Assembly (NCBI GenBank): GCA_024684815.1
Contig: JAIKWL010000004.1
Span: 1-33,663 of the forward strand
Direction of reading: 5' to 3'
Length of the DNA stretch: 33,663 nucleotides
Source: Saccharofermentans sp.
GTDB taxonomy: Bacteria > Bacillota > Clostridia > Saccharofermentanales > Saccharofermentanaceae
This document shows, one piece after another, positions 1-8,129 of the stretch. The notes beneath the pieces were generated by a model, which made no database searches, was not told the DNA's origin, and saw only the letters and a list, made by a program, of their open reading frames with translations. Positions within the stretch are counted from its first letter, which is position 1; each line of letters opens with the position of its first letter. The position numbers were made by a program, and so were the translations under genes.

Positions 1-53
1 GCACGGGTCTTTGACTCCCGCATTCGTAGGTTCAAATCCTGCCACCCCAGCCA
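1..53 (+). tRNA. tRNA-Gln (TTG), 5' end cut off by the window
   Basis: The 3' part of a tRNA is present: an anticodon arm whose 7-base loop CTTTGAC carries anticodon TTG, a T arm with stem GTAGG/CCTGC around loop TTCAAAT, a 3' acceptor strand CACCCCA, discriminator G and an encoded CCA. The D arm and 5' acceptor strand lie before base 1. The stem base pair next to the loop is a T-T mismatch. It precedes tRNA-Lys by 3 bases, so the two are probably co-transcribed. Confidence 0.88.
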
Positions 54-56
54 AAT

Positions 57-132
57 GGTTCACTAGCTCAGCCGGTAGAGCACTTGACTTTTAATCAAGG
101 GGTCTGGAGTTCGAACCTCCAGTGAGCCACCA
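57..132 (+). tRNA. tRNA-Lys (TTT)
   Basis: This is a complete cloverleaf. Acceptor GGTTCAC pairs with GTGAGCC (one G-U), the D arm is GCTC/GAGC, the anticodon stem is CTTGA/TCAAG around loop CTTTTAA with anticodon TTT, and the T stem is TGGAG/CTCCA around TTCGAAC. Discriminator A and an encoded CCA end the gene. It is the last gene of the tRNA cluster entering from the left and is followed by a terminator. Confidence 0.97.
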
Positions 133-144
133 ACTTGAGATTCC

Positions 145-182
145 ATAACCTCCGCATAGTAATGTGCGGAGGTTATTTTTTT
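145..182 (+). terminator. Rho-independent terminator of the tRNA operon
   Basis: A perfect 12-bp stem, ATAACCTCCGCA (145-156) with TGCGGAGGTTAT (165-176), is followed by a run of T. It lies 12 bases after tRNA-Lys. The next 160 bases up to the promoter of the LRR gene show nothing else I can name. Confidence 0.9.
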
Positions 183-340
183 CGAAAAAGCCCCGGATTT
201 ATTGGAGCTAAGTGTTATCAGGAAATGAAAAAAACAATTCCGGCATATAGTTCACGGCTTTTAAACCGGGTGAGTCTTACAGCACAAATCGACTAAAAAA
301 ACAATAAATGTAAACAAATAATCAAATCGGCGTGATGTTA

Positions 341-349
341 TGTTAAAAT
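341..349 (+). promoter_or_regulatory. Putative extended -10 promoter for the LRR protein gene
   Basis: TGTTAAAAT fits an extended -10 element (TG, one base, then TAAAAT). It lies 53 bases before the chosen start codon at 403. I see no convincing -35 hexamer, which extended -10 promoters tolerate. The same TG-N-TAAAAT arrangement occurs 57 and 68 bases before the genes at 5203 and 14814. Confidence 0.4.
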
Positions 350-402
350 TCTTTGCGAGGGTTTAGGTCTATTTTTTGTTTTTATTTCACATGGAGGAAA
401 AA

Positions 403-3400
403 ATGAAAAGCAAAAAGTTTATTGCGTTGGTCCTTGGCATGTCCATGGCCATAGGTTCTTCTCCTGCAGTTGTCTTCGCTGAAGAACTGCCGGAGTCAGG
501 TACGGCCGTTACGGAAGAGGATCTTCCGGAAAACGGCGAAGCTTCTGAAGAAGAAGCAAGTGAAGTCACTCTGGATGAAGTCACTGTCGATGAGATCGTT
601 TCAGTCGAAAGTGCCAATTCTGACAGAGTTATCTTTTATGGGGAATTAGATCAGAATGGTGATGTTTACTGGGAATTGTATGAATCAGGCAGGCTTGAAA
701 TTTCCGGTTATGGTGATATTCATGATTTTGACATATCCGGAGATAATGTTCCCGGATGGATGGTGCATAAGGACAGTATTACTTCTGTTGCTATTGTTGA
801 CAGTGTTTCGCGTATCGGAGAGAATTCATTTTACGGTTGTACGAATATAACTTCCGTCAGCATTACAAGAAGTGTTAAATTCATCGGTGCTCAGGCTTTT
901 AAGGGCTGCAGCAGTTTGAATACTGTTACATTGGAAGATGTCGATTATTCTAATCTGACCGGTATCGGACATGGTGCTTTCGAAGACTGCACTGCATTAG
1001 CTTATTATGATTTTAATTCTGAGCTGCAAACGATAGCTTATAATGCGTTCAGAAACTGCACGAGTCTTACAGCATTTGAATTTAATAATTATTCGAACCT
1101 TACCGATATTAATGAAACCGCATTTGCAGGCTGCACGAATCTTACTTCAGTTGATCTGAGTCTTTGTAATAATCTGTTTTCTTTAAGCAGCGGTGCGTTC
1201 TATTCCTGCAAAATGCTTACTTCTGTTTTATTACCAAACAGTCTTAAAATAATAGATAACCGTGTTTTTGCTGATTGTTATGCTTTAAGTTCTATTACTA
1301 TTCCTCAGAAAGTTACGAGGATAGGAGAGAGTGCGTTTGCCGGCTGCAATTCAATCAAGCATATTTATTGCTGCCCCAAGCCCGAGAACCTCACATGGGA
1401 GAATTATCAGGCATTACACTCTGAAGAGTATATTGAACTCCACGTTGTAGACAAGGTTTCTTATGAAACTAAATTCGTTGGTATTGATGCGCTTATAACT
1501 GATTTCCCTTGCGGTGATGATGCTTCCTGCTATTTAGATCCTGTAAAGAATTATCTTTATATTGACGGCAGAGGTTTAATGTATGATTTCGATATCGATC
1601 CTTCTAGGGGCATCGATACGCGCCCCTGGGCAGCTTATATTAAAGATATTAAAAGCGTAATCATTACTGACGGCATCGAACATATCGGAAATAATTCGTT
1701 CAGAGATGCCACCAACCTTGAGACAGCCAATATTCCTGCTTCAGTTGTTGTAATCGGAGAGTCTGCTTTCTATTACTGTGAAAATCTCGAAATTGTTAAT
1801 TTTGGAACTGAACCTAAGCTGCAAATCATTGAAAAAAGCGCATTCGGCGATTGCTTTAATCTGAAAATTATGCCATTCGCACAGTTAACCTGTCTCAAGG
1901 AAATCAGATATGGAGCATTCCAGCTTAACAGAGGTTTGAGCTCAATAGAGATTCAGGCAAGTGTTGAAGTTATTGATGATTTTGCTTTTGCTGATTGTGA
2001 CAAAGTTAATGTAATTACATTCTATGATCTCACTAATGAAGTAGTCATCGGGCAAAGCGCATTCCGTTCAACCGGTATAAAATGGTTGGAAATTCCTGCA
2101 AATGTAGTCGGTATTAGGGATTATGCATTCTCGTTCTGCTATAATCTTCAGACTGTAAAATTTGAAGAGAACAGCAAACTGGACTATATCGGGAAAGAGG
2201 CCTTCTATTATTGTGAAGACCTTACAAAAGTAGAAATTCCTGCAAGTGTTACCGAAATAGGGGATTGTGCATTTTTGGATTGTCCTGATCTGGAAGAAGT
2301 AATAATCCCGGAGAACTCAAAACTTCAGACTATTGGTGCAGCAGCATTTCAGAATGATAAAAAACTCTATAGGATCACAATCCCTGCAACCGTCACTTCT
2401 ATTGGGAACAGCGCTTTTGCAGATTGTGAAAAGCTTACGGCAGTTGATTTTGAAGCAGGCAGTAATCTTAAGACTATCGGCTACAGTGCTTTCTATGGTA
2501 ACCGTATTGAAAACATTATCATTCCGAAGAGCGTTACTACAATTGGAAGCCAGGCTTTCGCAGAATGCCGTTATCTTGAATCTGTTAAATTTGAGAAGGG
2601 AAGTCTGGTTACTTCGATAGATTATGATACTTTTAATAATTGTGAAAGTCTTAATACTGTCATCCTGCCTGATGGTTTGATTAGAATTGAGAATAATGCA
2701 TTCAGATATTGTTCAGATCTTGAGCTCATTACTATTCCGTCCGGCATTACGCAGCTCGGTTCAACCGCTTTCTTGGGCTGCTTTAATCTGACAGATGTCT
2801 ATCTGTATGCTGATCCCGCAAATCTCGAATGGTATGGAGATGATGATTCCTTCATGAGAGATCATGGAACACTTTGTCATGTTTATGCTGACAAGCGTGA
2901 CGAATTCAAAGATAAGTTCACTGACGTTAATGTTGATTTTATCCCTGACCTTATCGGAATGAACGCAGGCGTTGTCCTCGCGGGTCATTCTCTGACTTTG
3001 GACGGTGCCGTCGGTGTCAACTTCTTTATGGAATTAAGTGACGAAGTGCTCAGCGCTGATAATCCTTATATGCTCTTCACACTGCCTAACGGCACTACAC
3101 AGAAAGTATATGTTAAGACAGATGCTGATTTCTCCGGTATGGCAATACCCGGAAAGGATTTCTATGTCTTCCAGTGCAGGGTATCAGCCAAACAGATGAC
3201 TGATGAGATAACAGCTCAGATCTATCTTAATGATAATGTTCCTGTTGAAGGCACATATACTTATTCCGTAAGAGATTATGCTAATTACATCATTAATCAT
3301 CCTTCTTCATATAAAGAGGAAGTCGTAACTCTTGTTAAGAAGATGCTCAATTACGGTGCATATTCACAGCAGTACTTTAATTACAATACTGATAACCTTG

Positions 3401-3858
3401 CCAATACGTTGCTGACCAATAACGATAAGAGGGTGAATGATATTCCGACTGATTTCCTTAACGGATATAAATATATGGGCAACACCATGATCGGAAATAC
3501 CTCAATTAGATTTGCCAGCGTTAATATCGAGCTTGAATCTGAGATCGTTTTGAATCTCTATTTCGAGAACGTACCTGACGGTGTAGTCTTCAAGCTTGAC
3601 GGAACCGATGTATTAACCCCTACGAAGTCCGGTAATTATACTGTAGTATCAATAAAGAATATCTCGGCAAAGAATCTTACAAAATTCTATGCTGTTGTCC
3701 TTTACTCCGGCGAAGAAGCTTTGGGTTATGTATCGTATTCTCCGATGAATTATTGTTATAATGTCGTTACAAGAGAAACAACACAGACCAGAACAGAAGA
3801 ACTGAAGACGCTCATTAAGACACTGTACTGGTTCTACGATGCAGCTAAAGTTCTTTGA
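403..3858 (+). CDS. Secreted BspA-type leucine-rich-repeat protein
   Basis: This 1151-residue secreted protein probably works at the cell surface in adhesion or binding; no catalytic motif is visible. Start ATG 403 is chosen because GGAGG (393-397) sits 5 bases upstream and the protein then opens with a classic signal peptide (MKSKK, hydrophobic core, probable cleavage after VVFA, about residue 26). A short acidic segment follows. About 25 repeats of the LRR_5/BspA kind (IG..AF..C..L..V.IP) fill residues 105-850 in two blocks. Each block is introduced by a related module (near residues 79-125 and 370-425) with an ISG.G...DFD or IDGRG..YDFD strand followed by SV.I.D.....IG.NSF. Residues 851-1151 form a non-LRR C-terminal domain of a kind I recall from clostridial secreted proteins but cannot name. 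There is no LPXTG motif or other obvious anchor. In-frame TTG 376 and ATG 391 would spoil the signal peptide or lack a ribosome site. Confidence 0.9.
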   Translation: MKSKKFIALVLGMSMAIGSSPAVVFAEELPESGTAVTEEDLPENGEASEEEASEVTLDEVTVDEIVSVESANSDRVIFYGELDQNGDVYWELYESGRLEISGYGDIHDFDISGDNVPGWMVHKDSITSVAIVDSVSRIGENSFYGCTNITSVSITRSVKFIGAQAFKGCSSLNTVTLEDVDYSNLTGIGHGAFEDCTALAYYDFNSELQTIAYNAFRNCTSLTAFEFNNYSNLTDINETAFAGCTNLTSVDLSLCNNLFSLSSGAFYSCKMLTSVLLPNSLKIIDNRVFADCYALSSITIPQKVTRIGESAFAGCNSIKHIYCCPKPENLTWENYQALHSEEYIELHVVDKVSYETKFVGIDALITDFPCGDDASCYLDPVKNYLYIDGRGLMYDFDIDPSRGIDTRPWAAYIKDIKSVIITDGIEHIGNNSFRDATNLETANIPASVVVIGESAFYYCENLEIVNFGTEPKLQIIEKSAFGDCFNLKIMPFAQLTCLKEIRYGAFQLNRGLSSIEIQASVEVIDDFAFADCDKVNVITFYDLTNEVVIGQSAFRSTGIKWLEIPANVVGIRDYAFSFCYNLQTVKFEENSKLDYIGKEAFYYCEDLTKVEIPASVTEIGDCAFLDCPDLEEVIIPENSKLQTIGAAAFQNDKKLYRITIPATVTSIGNSAFADCEKLTAVDFEAGSNLKTIGYSAFYGNRIENIIIPKSVTTIGSQAFAECRYLESVKFEKGSLVTSIDYDTFNNCESLNTVILPDGLIRIENNAFRYCSDLELITIPSGITQLGSTAFLGCFNLTDVYLYADPANLEWYGDDDSFMRDHGTLCHVYADKRDEFKDKFTDVNVDFIPDLIGMNAGVVLAGHSLTLDGAVGVNFFMELSDEVLSADNPYMLFTLPNGTTQKVYVKTDADFSGMAIPGKDFYVFQCRVSAKQMTDEITAQIYLNDNVPVEGTYTYSVRDYANYIINHPSSYKEEVVTLVKKMLNYGAYSQQYFNYNTDNLANTLLTNNDKRVNDIPTDFLNGYKYMGNTMIGNTSIRFASVNIELESEIVLNLYFENVPDGVVFKLDGTDVLTPTKSGNYTVVSIKNISAKNLTKFYAVVLYSGEEALGYVSYSPMNYCYNVVTRETTQTRTEELKTLIKTLYWFYDAAKVL

Positions 3859-3877
3859 TTAGAGAGGGAAGACTGTT

Positions 3878-3991
3878 ATGGAAAATAAAGAAATGTATGA
3901 GAAGCTTGTTCTTGACGTAATTACTTTCGATAACGATGATATCATTACCGAAAGTAACGGACTTCCCGGCGAAGATCCCGCACAGTCTTAA
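3878..3991 (+). CDS. Small acidic peptide (37 aa) of unknown function
   Basis: This is a 37-codon gene starting ATG 3878, with a purine-rich AGAGAGGGA ribosome site at 3861-3869. It lies 19 bases after the LRR gene and before a strong terminator, so it is probably the last gene of that transcript. The peptide begins MENKEMYEKLVLDVITF and continues with a D-N-D-D-I-I-T-E-S-N-G-L-P-G stretch and an acidic tail. It has no signal peptide or membrane segment. I recall similar short clostridial peptides with a hydrophobic F-x-x-x-D-V-I-x-T-S core that are usually left as hypothetical; this is memory, not a search. A ribosomally made precursor peptide is possible, but no modifying enzyme or exporter lies nearby. 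The reading frame, ribosome site and position support a real gene; the function is unknown. Confidence 0.6.
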   Translation: MENKEMYEKLVLDVITFDNDDIITESNGLPGEDPAQS

Positions 3992-4014
3992 TTAGTTTTT
4001 TGATTCGTACTCAA

Positions 4015-4054
4015 GGCCTCCGTCCGGATATCCGGGCGGAGGTCTTTGTGTTTT
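4015..4054 (+). terminator. Rho-independent terminator after the LRR and small-peptide genes
   Basis: A stem of about 13 bp (GGCCTCCGTCCGG with CCGGGCGGAGGTC, two G-U pairs) closes on an ATAT loop and is followed by TTTGTGTTTT. It lies 23 bases after the small peptide stop. Confidence 0.88.
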
Positions 4055-4135
4055 ACGGAGGAGCTGTTACGACAGATTCGTGCTTATATGCGATTTCATC
4101 ACAAAAGCCGAAAACTATGAAATTTGTACTGTAAA

Positions 4136-4173
4136 GGGTGTCTCAATAAAAACATTGAGATATCCTTTTTTTT
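4136..4173 (+). repeat. Hairpin with T-run: terminator or solo insertion-sequence end
   Basis: GGGTGTCTCAAT (4136-4147) pairs with ATTGAGATATCC (4154-4165) and is followed by eight T. On its face this is a rho-independent terminator. However, the previous gene already has one 80 bases earlier, and the left arm in its context TAAAGGGTGTCTCAA closely resembles the IS1182-type element end at 32494 (TAAAGGGGGCTGTCTCAA). It may be a leftover element end. The 286 bases between the small peptide and the lipoprotein gene contain only these two hairpins. Confidence 0.6.
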
Positions 4174-4277
4174 ATCAGGACAAGACTTATTCCAATATGT
4201 AAAATTGTTGCGTATTGATTCAAATGATATCTTTGATACGATTAATAAGACAGTTCTATGAATATGAATCGGGTTTG

Positions 4278-5021
4278 ATGAAAAAGACATTTATTACAGT
4301 TCTTGCATTTGTTATTGCGGCAGCAGTGCCGTTCGTAACAGGCTGTGAAGACAAGACTGCTCAAACATCCCTTCAGGAAACAACTCAAACAACCGAATCA
4401 GAGCCTGAGAGGGCAGACATTTCATATGATGATCTTATACATATTCTTTATGATTCAATGGGTGATGAATTCTTCTACTGGGAATATGTCGATTTTCACA
4501 AGGATGATATAGAACAGCAGCAAAAGAAATTCGATAATGCTGAAAACAGGGAGCAAGGCATCATAAGGATCCAGGAGATAGGTGAGGATCTTGGAGATGA
4601 CAGATATTGTTCTTTTACATTGATCGAATATGATATGTCCTCTGAAACATATCGGAATATGTATGTCGGAGATGAGATCAAGGTACATGCAAGAGGTGAG
4701 AGCTATGATCCCGGATACGGCAAAGGTAAGTATTCAACAGATTATGAATATGTGGTCACTGCAATTTACGGACAATATGTATTATGCCTTTATGACGTGA
4801 AGGGATACAGTTCGACTTCAAGTTCGCCGTTTTTCACTGATGCGGGAAATGCAGTGTATTATGTGTTTTCATATCTTGCGAACGGTGGAGCTCCGGATGA
4901 TCCGCTGCCGATAGAGGGTGATCCGGAATATGAACCGGAACGGATATTTTATAGATATATTGATAATCCGGATCGGGCTGTTCAGGAAATAGAATCAGCA
5001 TATGTTTCAGCAGATCATTGA
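4278..5021 (+). CDS. Putative lipoprotein of unknown function
   Basis: This 247-residue protein is probably anchored by lipid to the outer face of the membrane. The chosen start gives MKKTFITVLAFVIAAAVPFVTGC, a lysine-rich start, hydrophobic core and lipobox VTGC with the modified cysteine near residue 23. A Thr/Gln/Glu-rich linker follows. The rest is acidic and tyrosine-rich, with no motif I recognise. The body contains a segment around VGDEIKVHARGESYDPGYGK that could be a small beta-barrel strand pair; that is only a guess. The ribosome site is poor, so the start is set by the signal sequence; an in-frame upstream TTG at 4215 would bury the lipobox. It sits alone between the IS-like hairpin and the NlpC/P60 gene. 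No homologous family can be assigned by eye. Confidence 0.75.
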   Translation: MKKTFITVLAFVIAAAVPFVTGCEDKTAQTSLQETTQTTESEPERADISYDDLIHILYDSMGDEFFYWEYVDFHKDDIEQQQKKFDNAENREQGIIRIQEIGEDLGDDRYCSFTLIEYDMSSETYRNMYVGDEIKVHARGESYDPGYGKGKYSTDYEYVVTAIYGQYVLCLYDVKGYSSTSSSPFFTDAGNAVYYVFSYLANGGAPDDPLPIEGDPEYEPERIFYRYIDNPDRAVQEIESAYVSADH

Positions 5022-5122
5022 TTGCTAGAAATCAAATATGTGTCTTGTTCTCACCCTAAAAAGATTACAAACTTGTGACATTTCTGCGTTTTGCCTGATT
5101 TTTCTTTGATTTTTTAGGTGTT

Positions 5123-5151
5123 TTGAACGGTTTCGATGTTAAAATTAACAT
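5123..5151 (+). promoter_or_regulatory. Putative promoter of the NlpC/P60 gene
   Basis: TTGAAC (5123-5128) is 17 bases from TAACAT (5146-5151). An overlapping alternative is the extended -10 element TGTTAAAAT at 5137-5145. Either would start transcription about 45-50 bases before the gene at 5203. Confidence 0.45.
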
Positions 5152-5202
5152 ATCTATGCGCAAGGCCTGTTTCTTTGCGAAAACGAAAAAGAGGAAAATG
5201 TA

Positions 5203-6579
5203 TTGTACAACAGAGCTATAAAACTTGTATCCGCTGTTATATCTGCCGGTATTGCCGTCGGTTCTATCAGTGCGCATGAATGCGGATCTGTTAAAGAAGT
5301 TGCACTTCAGAGCCCCAATCTGTTTGCGGGAGGCTCTTCGTTTAATATTTTCGAAGATGATTATGAAGAAGAGAATGTCGAAGCTATAGAGACTGCGTTC
5401 ATGCCGGTCAGTTACGGCAATGCCAGGATCGACATAAATGATTATACGTTTGTTGCCATGACATCTTATTCTGATGTTGCAAGTGAATTCGGCAATAATC
5501 CTGCCGATCCGATCACCTATGACGGAGGAACATACTGGCTTAACAGTGATGTTATTGTTATCGTTGCAAATGACAATAAAGATAATTACGTTGAGCAGAA
5601 ACTTGAGACAAAGCCTGATGGCGGTGAAGATGAAGAGGAAGCTTCTGATGATGAGTCACAGGAGGATTCTGAGATCAAGAATCTTTTGATAGGTGATACC
5701 GTTGTAAGGATCTCGTATACAAATGTATGGTCTCTTGTAAAGCTTTCAAACGGAACACATGGTTACGTAAGGAATTCTACGCTGTCTGATACGGAGATCA
5801 CTCCTGTGCCGACAGCAACTCCTACCCCTACGGATACACCGACTCCCACACCCAAGCCTGCTTCAAGGAATACAAATACTCCTACTCCAAAGCCTAAGGC
5901 TACGGCTACTCCGGTACCCAAGTCAGACGACAGTGACAGCGGTTCTTCGGGCAGCAGTGATTATAATGAGACTGAAGTATCCAAGACTGTGTATGCCAGC
6001 TGTGCTCTTAATACCAGATCCGGTCCGGGCATCTCATATTCGTTGCTCTCCACATTATCTGTAGGAACTGCTATTTCTGTAGTTGCCGAGACAGATAACG
6101 GCTGGTATAGATCATCTTCCGGCTTCTACGTTAAAGCTAGCCTTTGTCTTGATAATGAGCCGTCACCTACTCCGACACCTGAACCAAGCAGTTCCGGCGG
6201 TTCGTCAATGGGTGATACTTCTACTGACTTTGCCACATTCGTAAAGAGCTTTATCGGATGCAAATATGTATCAGGCGGAGCTTCTCCGAGCGGATTTGAC
6301 TGTTCAGGCTTCGTTATGTATTGCTACAAGACATATTACGGTATAAATCTTCCTCACGGTGCTACGAGCCAGTCTTATGAAGGCTATGAAGTTGATCCCG
6401 ACGATATCCAGGTCGGTGATATCATCTGCTTCGACCGTAACGGCGACGGCACCATGGAACACTCTGCACTCTACGTCGGTAATGATACCTACGTTCATGC
6501 ACAGTCTTCGAAAACAGGCGTAGTTGCTTCGACATACTCCTCGGCAAAGAATATCGCGCACATCAGAAGAGTGCGTTGA
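5203..6579 (+). CDS. Secreted SH3b and NlpC/P60 peptidoglycan hydrolase
   Basis: This 458-residue cell-wall hydrolase probably cleaves peptide stems of peptidoglycan (the family hydrolyses gamma-D-Glu to diamino-acid bonds). Start TTG 5203 is chosen because GAGGA (5191-5195) is 7 bases upstream; an out-of-frame ATG at 5198 ends after seven codons. Residues 1-24 look like a signal peptide. A first SH3-like region spans about 70-195 and is interrupted by an acidic insertion (139-157). A Thr/Pro-rich linker follows (200-240), then a second bacterial SH3 domain (259-316, with LNTRSGPG), another Pro linker and the NlpC/P60 domain (343-458). The catalytic triad is visible: Cys367 in GFDCSGF, His420 in MEHSALYVGN and His432 in YVHAQ. 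It stands alone in its orientation, convergent with the M20 peptidase gene. A role in daughter-cell separation or wall turnover is likely. Confidence 0.93.
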   Translation: MYNRAIKLVSAVISAGIAVGSISAHECGSVKEVALQSPNLFAGGSSFNIFEDDYEEENVEAIETAFMPVSYGNARIDINDYTFVAMTSYSDVASEFGNNPADPITYDGGTYWLNSDVIVIVANDNKDNYVEQKLETKPDGGEDEEEASDDESQEDSEIKNLLIGDTVVRISYTNVWSLVKLSNGTHGYVRNSTLSDTEITPVPTATPTPTDTPTPTPKPASRNTNTPTPKPKATATPVPKSDDSDSGSSGSSDYNETEVSKTVYASCALNTRSGPGISYSLLSTLSVGTAISVVAETDNGWYRSSSGFYVKASLCLDNEPSPTPTPEPSSSGGSSMGDTSTDFATFVKSFIGCKYVSGGASPSGFDCSGFVMYCYKTYYGINLPHGATSQSYEGYEVDPDDIQVGDIICFDRNGDGTMEHSALYVGNDTYVHAQSSKTGVVASTYSSAKNIAHIRRVR

Positions 6580-6602
6580 TCAAGCTGTAAAATCTAAAGG
6601 AT

Positions 6603-7922
6603 CTATCCTTCTATCAGACCTGTGATCGTTTCGGTCAAAACCTTGATATCCGTGGCAAAATCTGAAAGCGAACGGCATTCGTTGGCCTGATGACACTGAT
6701 CCTCCATCCAGGGTGTCTGTATACCGAAAGCTATAGTATTAGGCATATGTCTTGCATATGTGCCGCCGCCTATTGCAATCGGTTCGGTATATTGAGTCAG
6801 ATACTCGGGCTTAAATCCTGAATAGAAAGGCATGTTCTCTTTCCAGATGTCTGTAAGAAGTGCTATCTCAGGCTGATCTTTTGTCTTATAGACTGAATCC
6901 ATCTGGTTTGTAACTTCGCAAGAGAGACCGTAATCTGCCGCTTTCATGGCCATAAATGATGTGATAGCGTTCATGCTGTAACTGACAGGGCATCTTATGT
7001 CGATTATTAGAGATTCTCCTGTTGTACCGCATTTAAGTATCGAAGGATTGGCCGTCACGCTTCCTGATTCGTCTTTAATATCGCATCCGGTATATTCAGA
7101 AGACGCTTTATTTACTAATTCTTTGGCGATAAAGCTCATAAGAGGTGACGAGGAATAGTCAACGCCGTCTTTGTCCAGTGTTTTGATCAGCTCGAAAATG
7201 GCATTTATGCCGAGATCCGGTTTTGATGCGTGAGCTGTCTTACCTTTAGCGTCGTATGTGACACCGTCTATAACGCAGGAAGCTGAAGCCGGTACCATGT
7301 TTGCTGCAGAGCCTGCCGAAGCCTCTATTACAGAAGGCGAGTCGGTATATATCTTAATGTTCATAATGCCTTTCTCGGCATATATAACGGGATACTCCGC
7401 GTCGGGAGTGATCGCGAACGAAGGGATCTCGCCTTTGGCGGCATAGGTCTCAACACAGGAGCATGTGCGTTCCTCGTCAGTTCCGAGTATAAGCCTGACG
7501 CGCTTTTTAAAGCTGTATCCGCTCTTTATAAGTCTGGTTAATGCAATAAAACCGGCGGCTGCAGGTCCTTTGTCGTCGACTATGCCTCTGCCGTATAAGA
7601 TCCCGTCCTTAAGTGTGAGAGTAAAAGGATCTGTATTCCAGCCGTCACCGGAAGGAACAACATCAAGGTGGCAGACTATTCCGATCAGATCAGCATTTTC
7701 GGGGCCTGTCTCGCACCAGCCGACCCTGTTGTCGATGATGCCTGTGCGCATTCCGTAAGACGAAGCTTTCTCAAGAAAGAATCTCAAAGCCTCAAACGGC
7801 TTCTGACCATAGGGAAGAGTACCTGATACAGGATCTTCAAAGGGGGATGAACCCGTGCTTTCAATGGAGATAAGTGTGCTAAGAAATTCAAATTCTTCCT
7901 GTGAGAGTATAGAACTATCCAT
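6603..7922 (-). CDS. M20 family dipeptidase (PepV/Sapep type)
   Basis: This 439-residue cytoplasmic metallopeptidase belongs to the M20 family; PepV-type members release N-terminal residues from di- and tripeptides using two zinc or manganese ions. Visible ligands and catalytic residues are His85 and Asp87 (CHLDVVPSGDGW), Asp116 (GRGIVDDKGP), Glu150 as general base and Glu151 as ligand (LGTDEER), Asp174 (ITPDAEYP) and His392 (GGGTYARHMPNT). His231 (KTAHAS) lies in the lid/dimer domain. The DDKGP and PDAEYP signatures favour the PepV/Sapep subgroup over other M20 enzymes. Length is slightly below the usual 460-470. The start is supported by GGAGG six bases upstream on the minus strand. It is monocistronic, with its stop 23 bases from the convergent NlpC/P60 gene. 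The link to the neighbouring wall hydrolase, through use of released peptides, is inference. Confidence 0.9.
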   Translation of the reverse strand: MDSSILSQEEFEFLSTLISIESTGSSPFEDPVSGTLPYGQKPFEALRFFLEKASSYGMRTGIIDNRVGWCETGPENADLIGIVCHLDVVPSGDGWNTDPFTLTLKDGILYGRGIVDDKGPAAAGFIALTRLIKSGYSFKKRVRLILGTDEERTCSCVETYAAKGEIPSFAITPDAEYPVIYAEKGIMNIKIYTDSPSVIEASAGSAANMVPASASCVIDGVTYDAKGKTAHASKPDLGINAIFELIKTLDKDGVDYSSSPLMSFIAKELVNKASSEYTGCDIKDESGSVTANPSILKCGTTGESLIIDIRCPVSYSMNAITSFMAMKAADYGLSCEVTNQMDSVYKTKDQPEIALLTDIWKENMPFYSGFKPEYLTQYTEPIAIGGGTYARHMPNTIAFGIQTPWMEDQCHQANECRSLSDFATDIKVLTETITGLIEG

Positions 7923-8070
7923 TTACGCCTCCGAAAAATGACATTGATATTTAGAATCTTATCACAATCCCAATACATGAAATCCATAATCCTGATATCT
8001 TTTTACATTATGTAGATATAAGATTTCGGTTGGATTATCACTATATGCATATAGCGGAAAACCGCTTTTG

Positions 8071-8099
8071 TTGAACTAATCTGTCAAAACGTCTATAAT
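8071..8099 (+). promoter_or_regulatory. Promoter of the first polysaccharide block
   Basis: TTGAAC (8071-8076) is 17 bases from a consensus TATAAT (8094-8099), giving a start near 8106 and a leader of about 24 bases before the Wzz-like gene. A small hairpin AGCGG-AAAA-CCGCT followed by TTTT (8053-8069) sits just upstream and may insulate it. The 207-base gap between the divergent genes holds only this. Confidence 0.75.
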
Positions 8100-8129
8100 T
8101 AATCAGATATTTATAAAGGGAGCTCTTTT

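Noticed and set aside
376..402. TTG 376 or ATG 391 as start of the LRR protein
   Set aside because: Neither has a ribosome site; ATG 403 has GGAGG at ideal spacing and begins a standard signal peptide.
4215..4277. In-frame upstream start TTG 4215 for the lipoprotein
   Set aside because: It would place 21 residues before the lipoprotein signal sequence and has no ribosome site.
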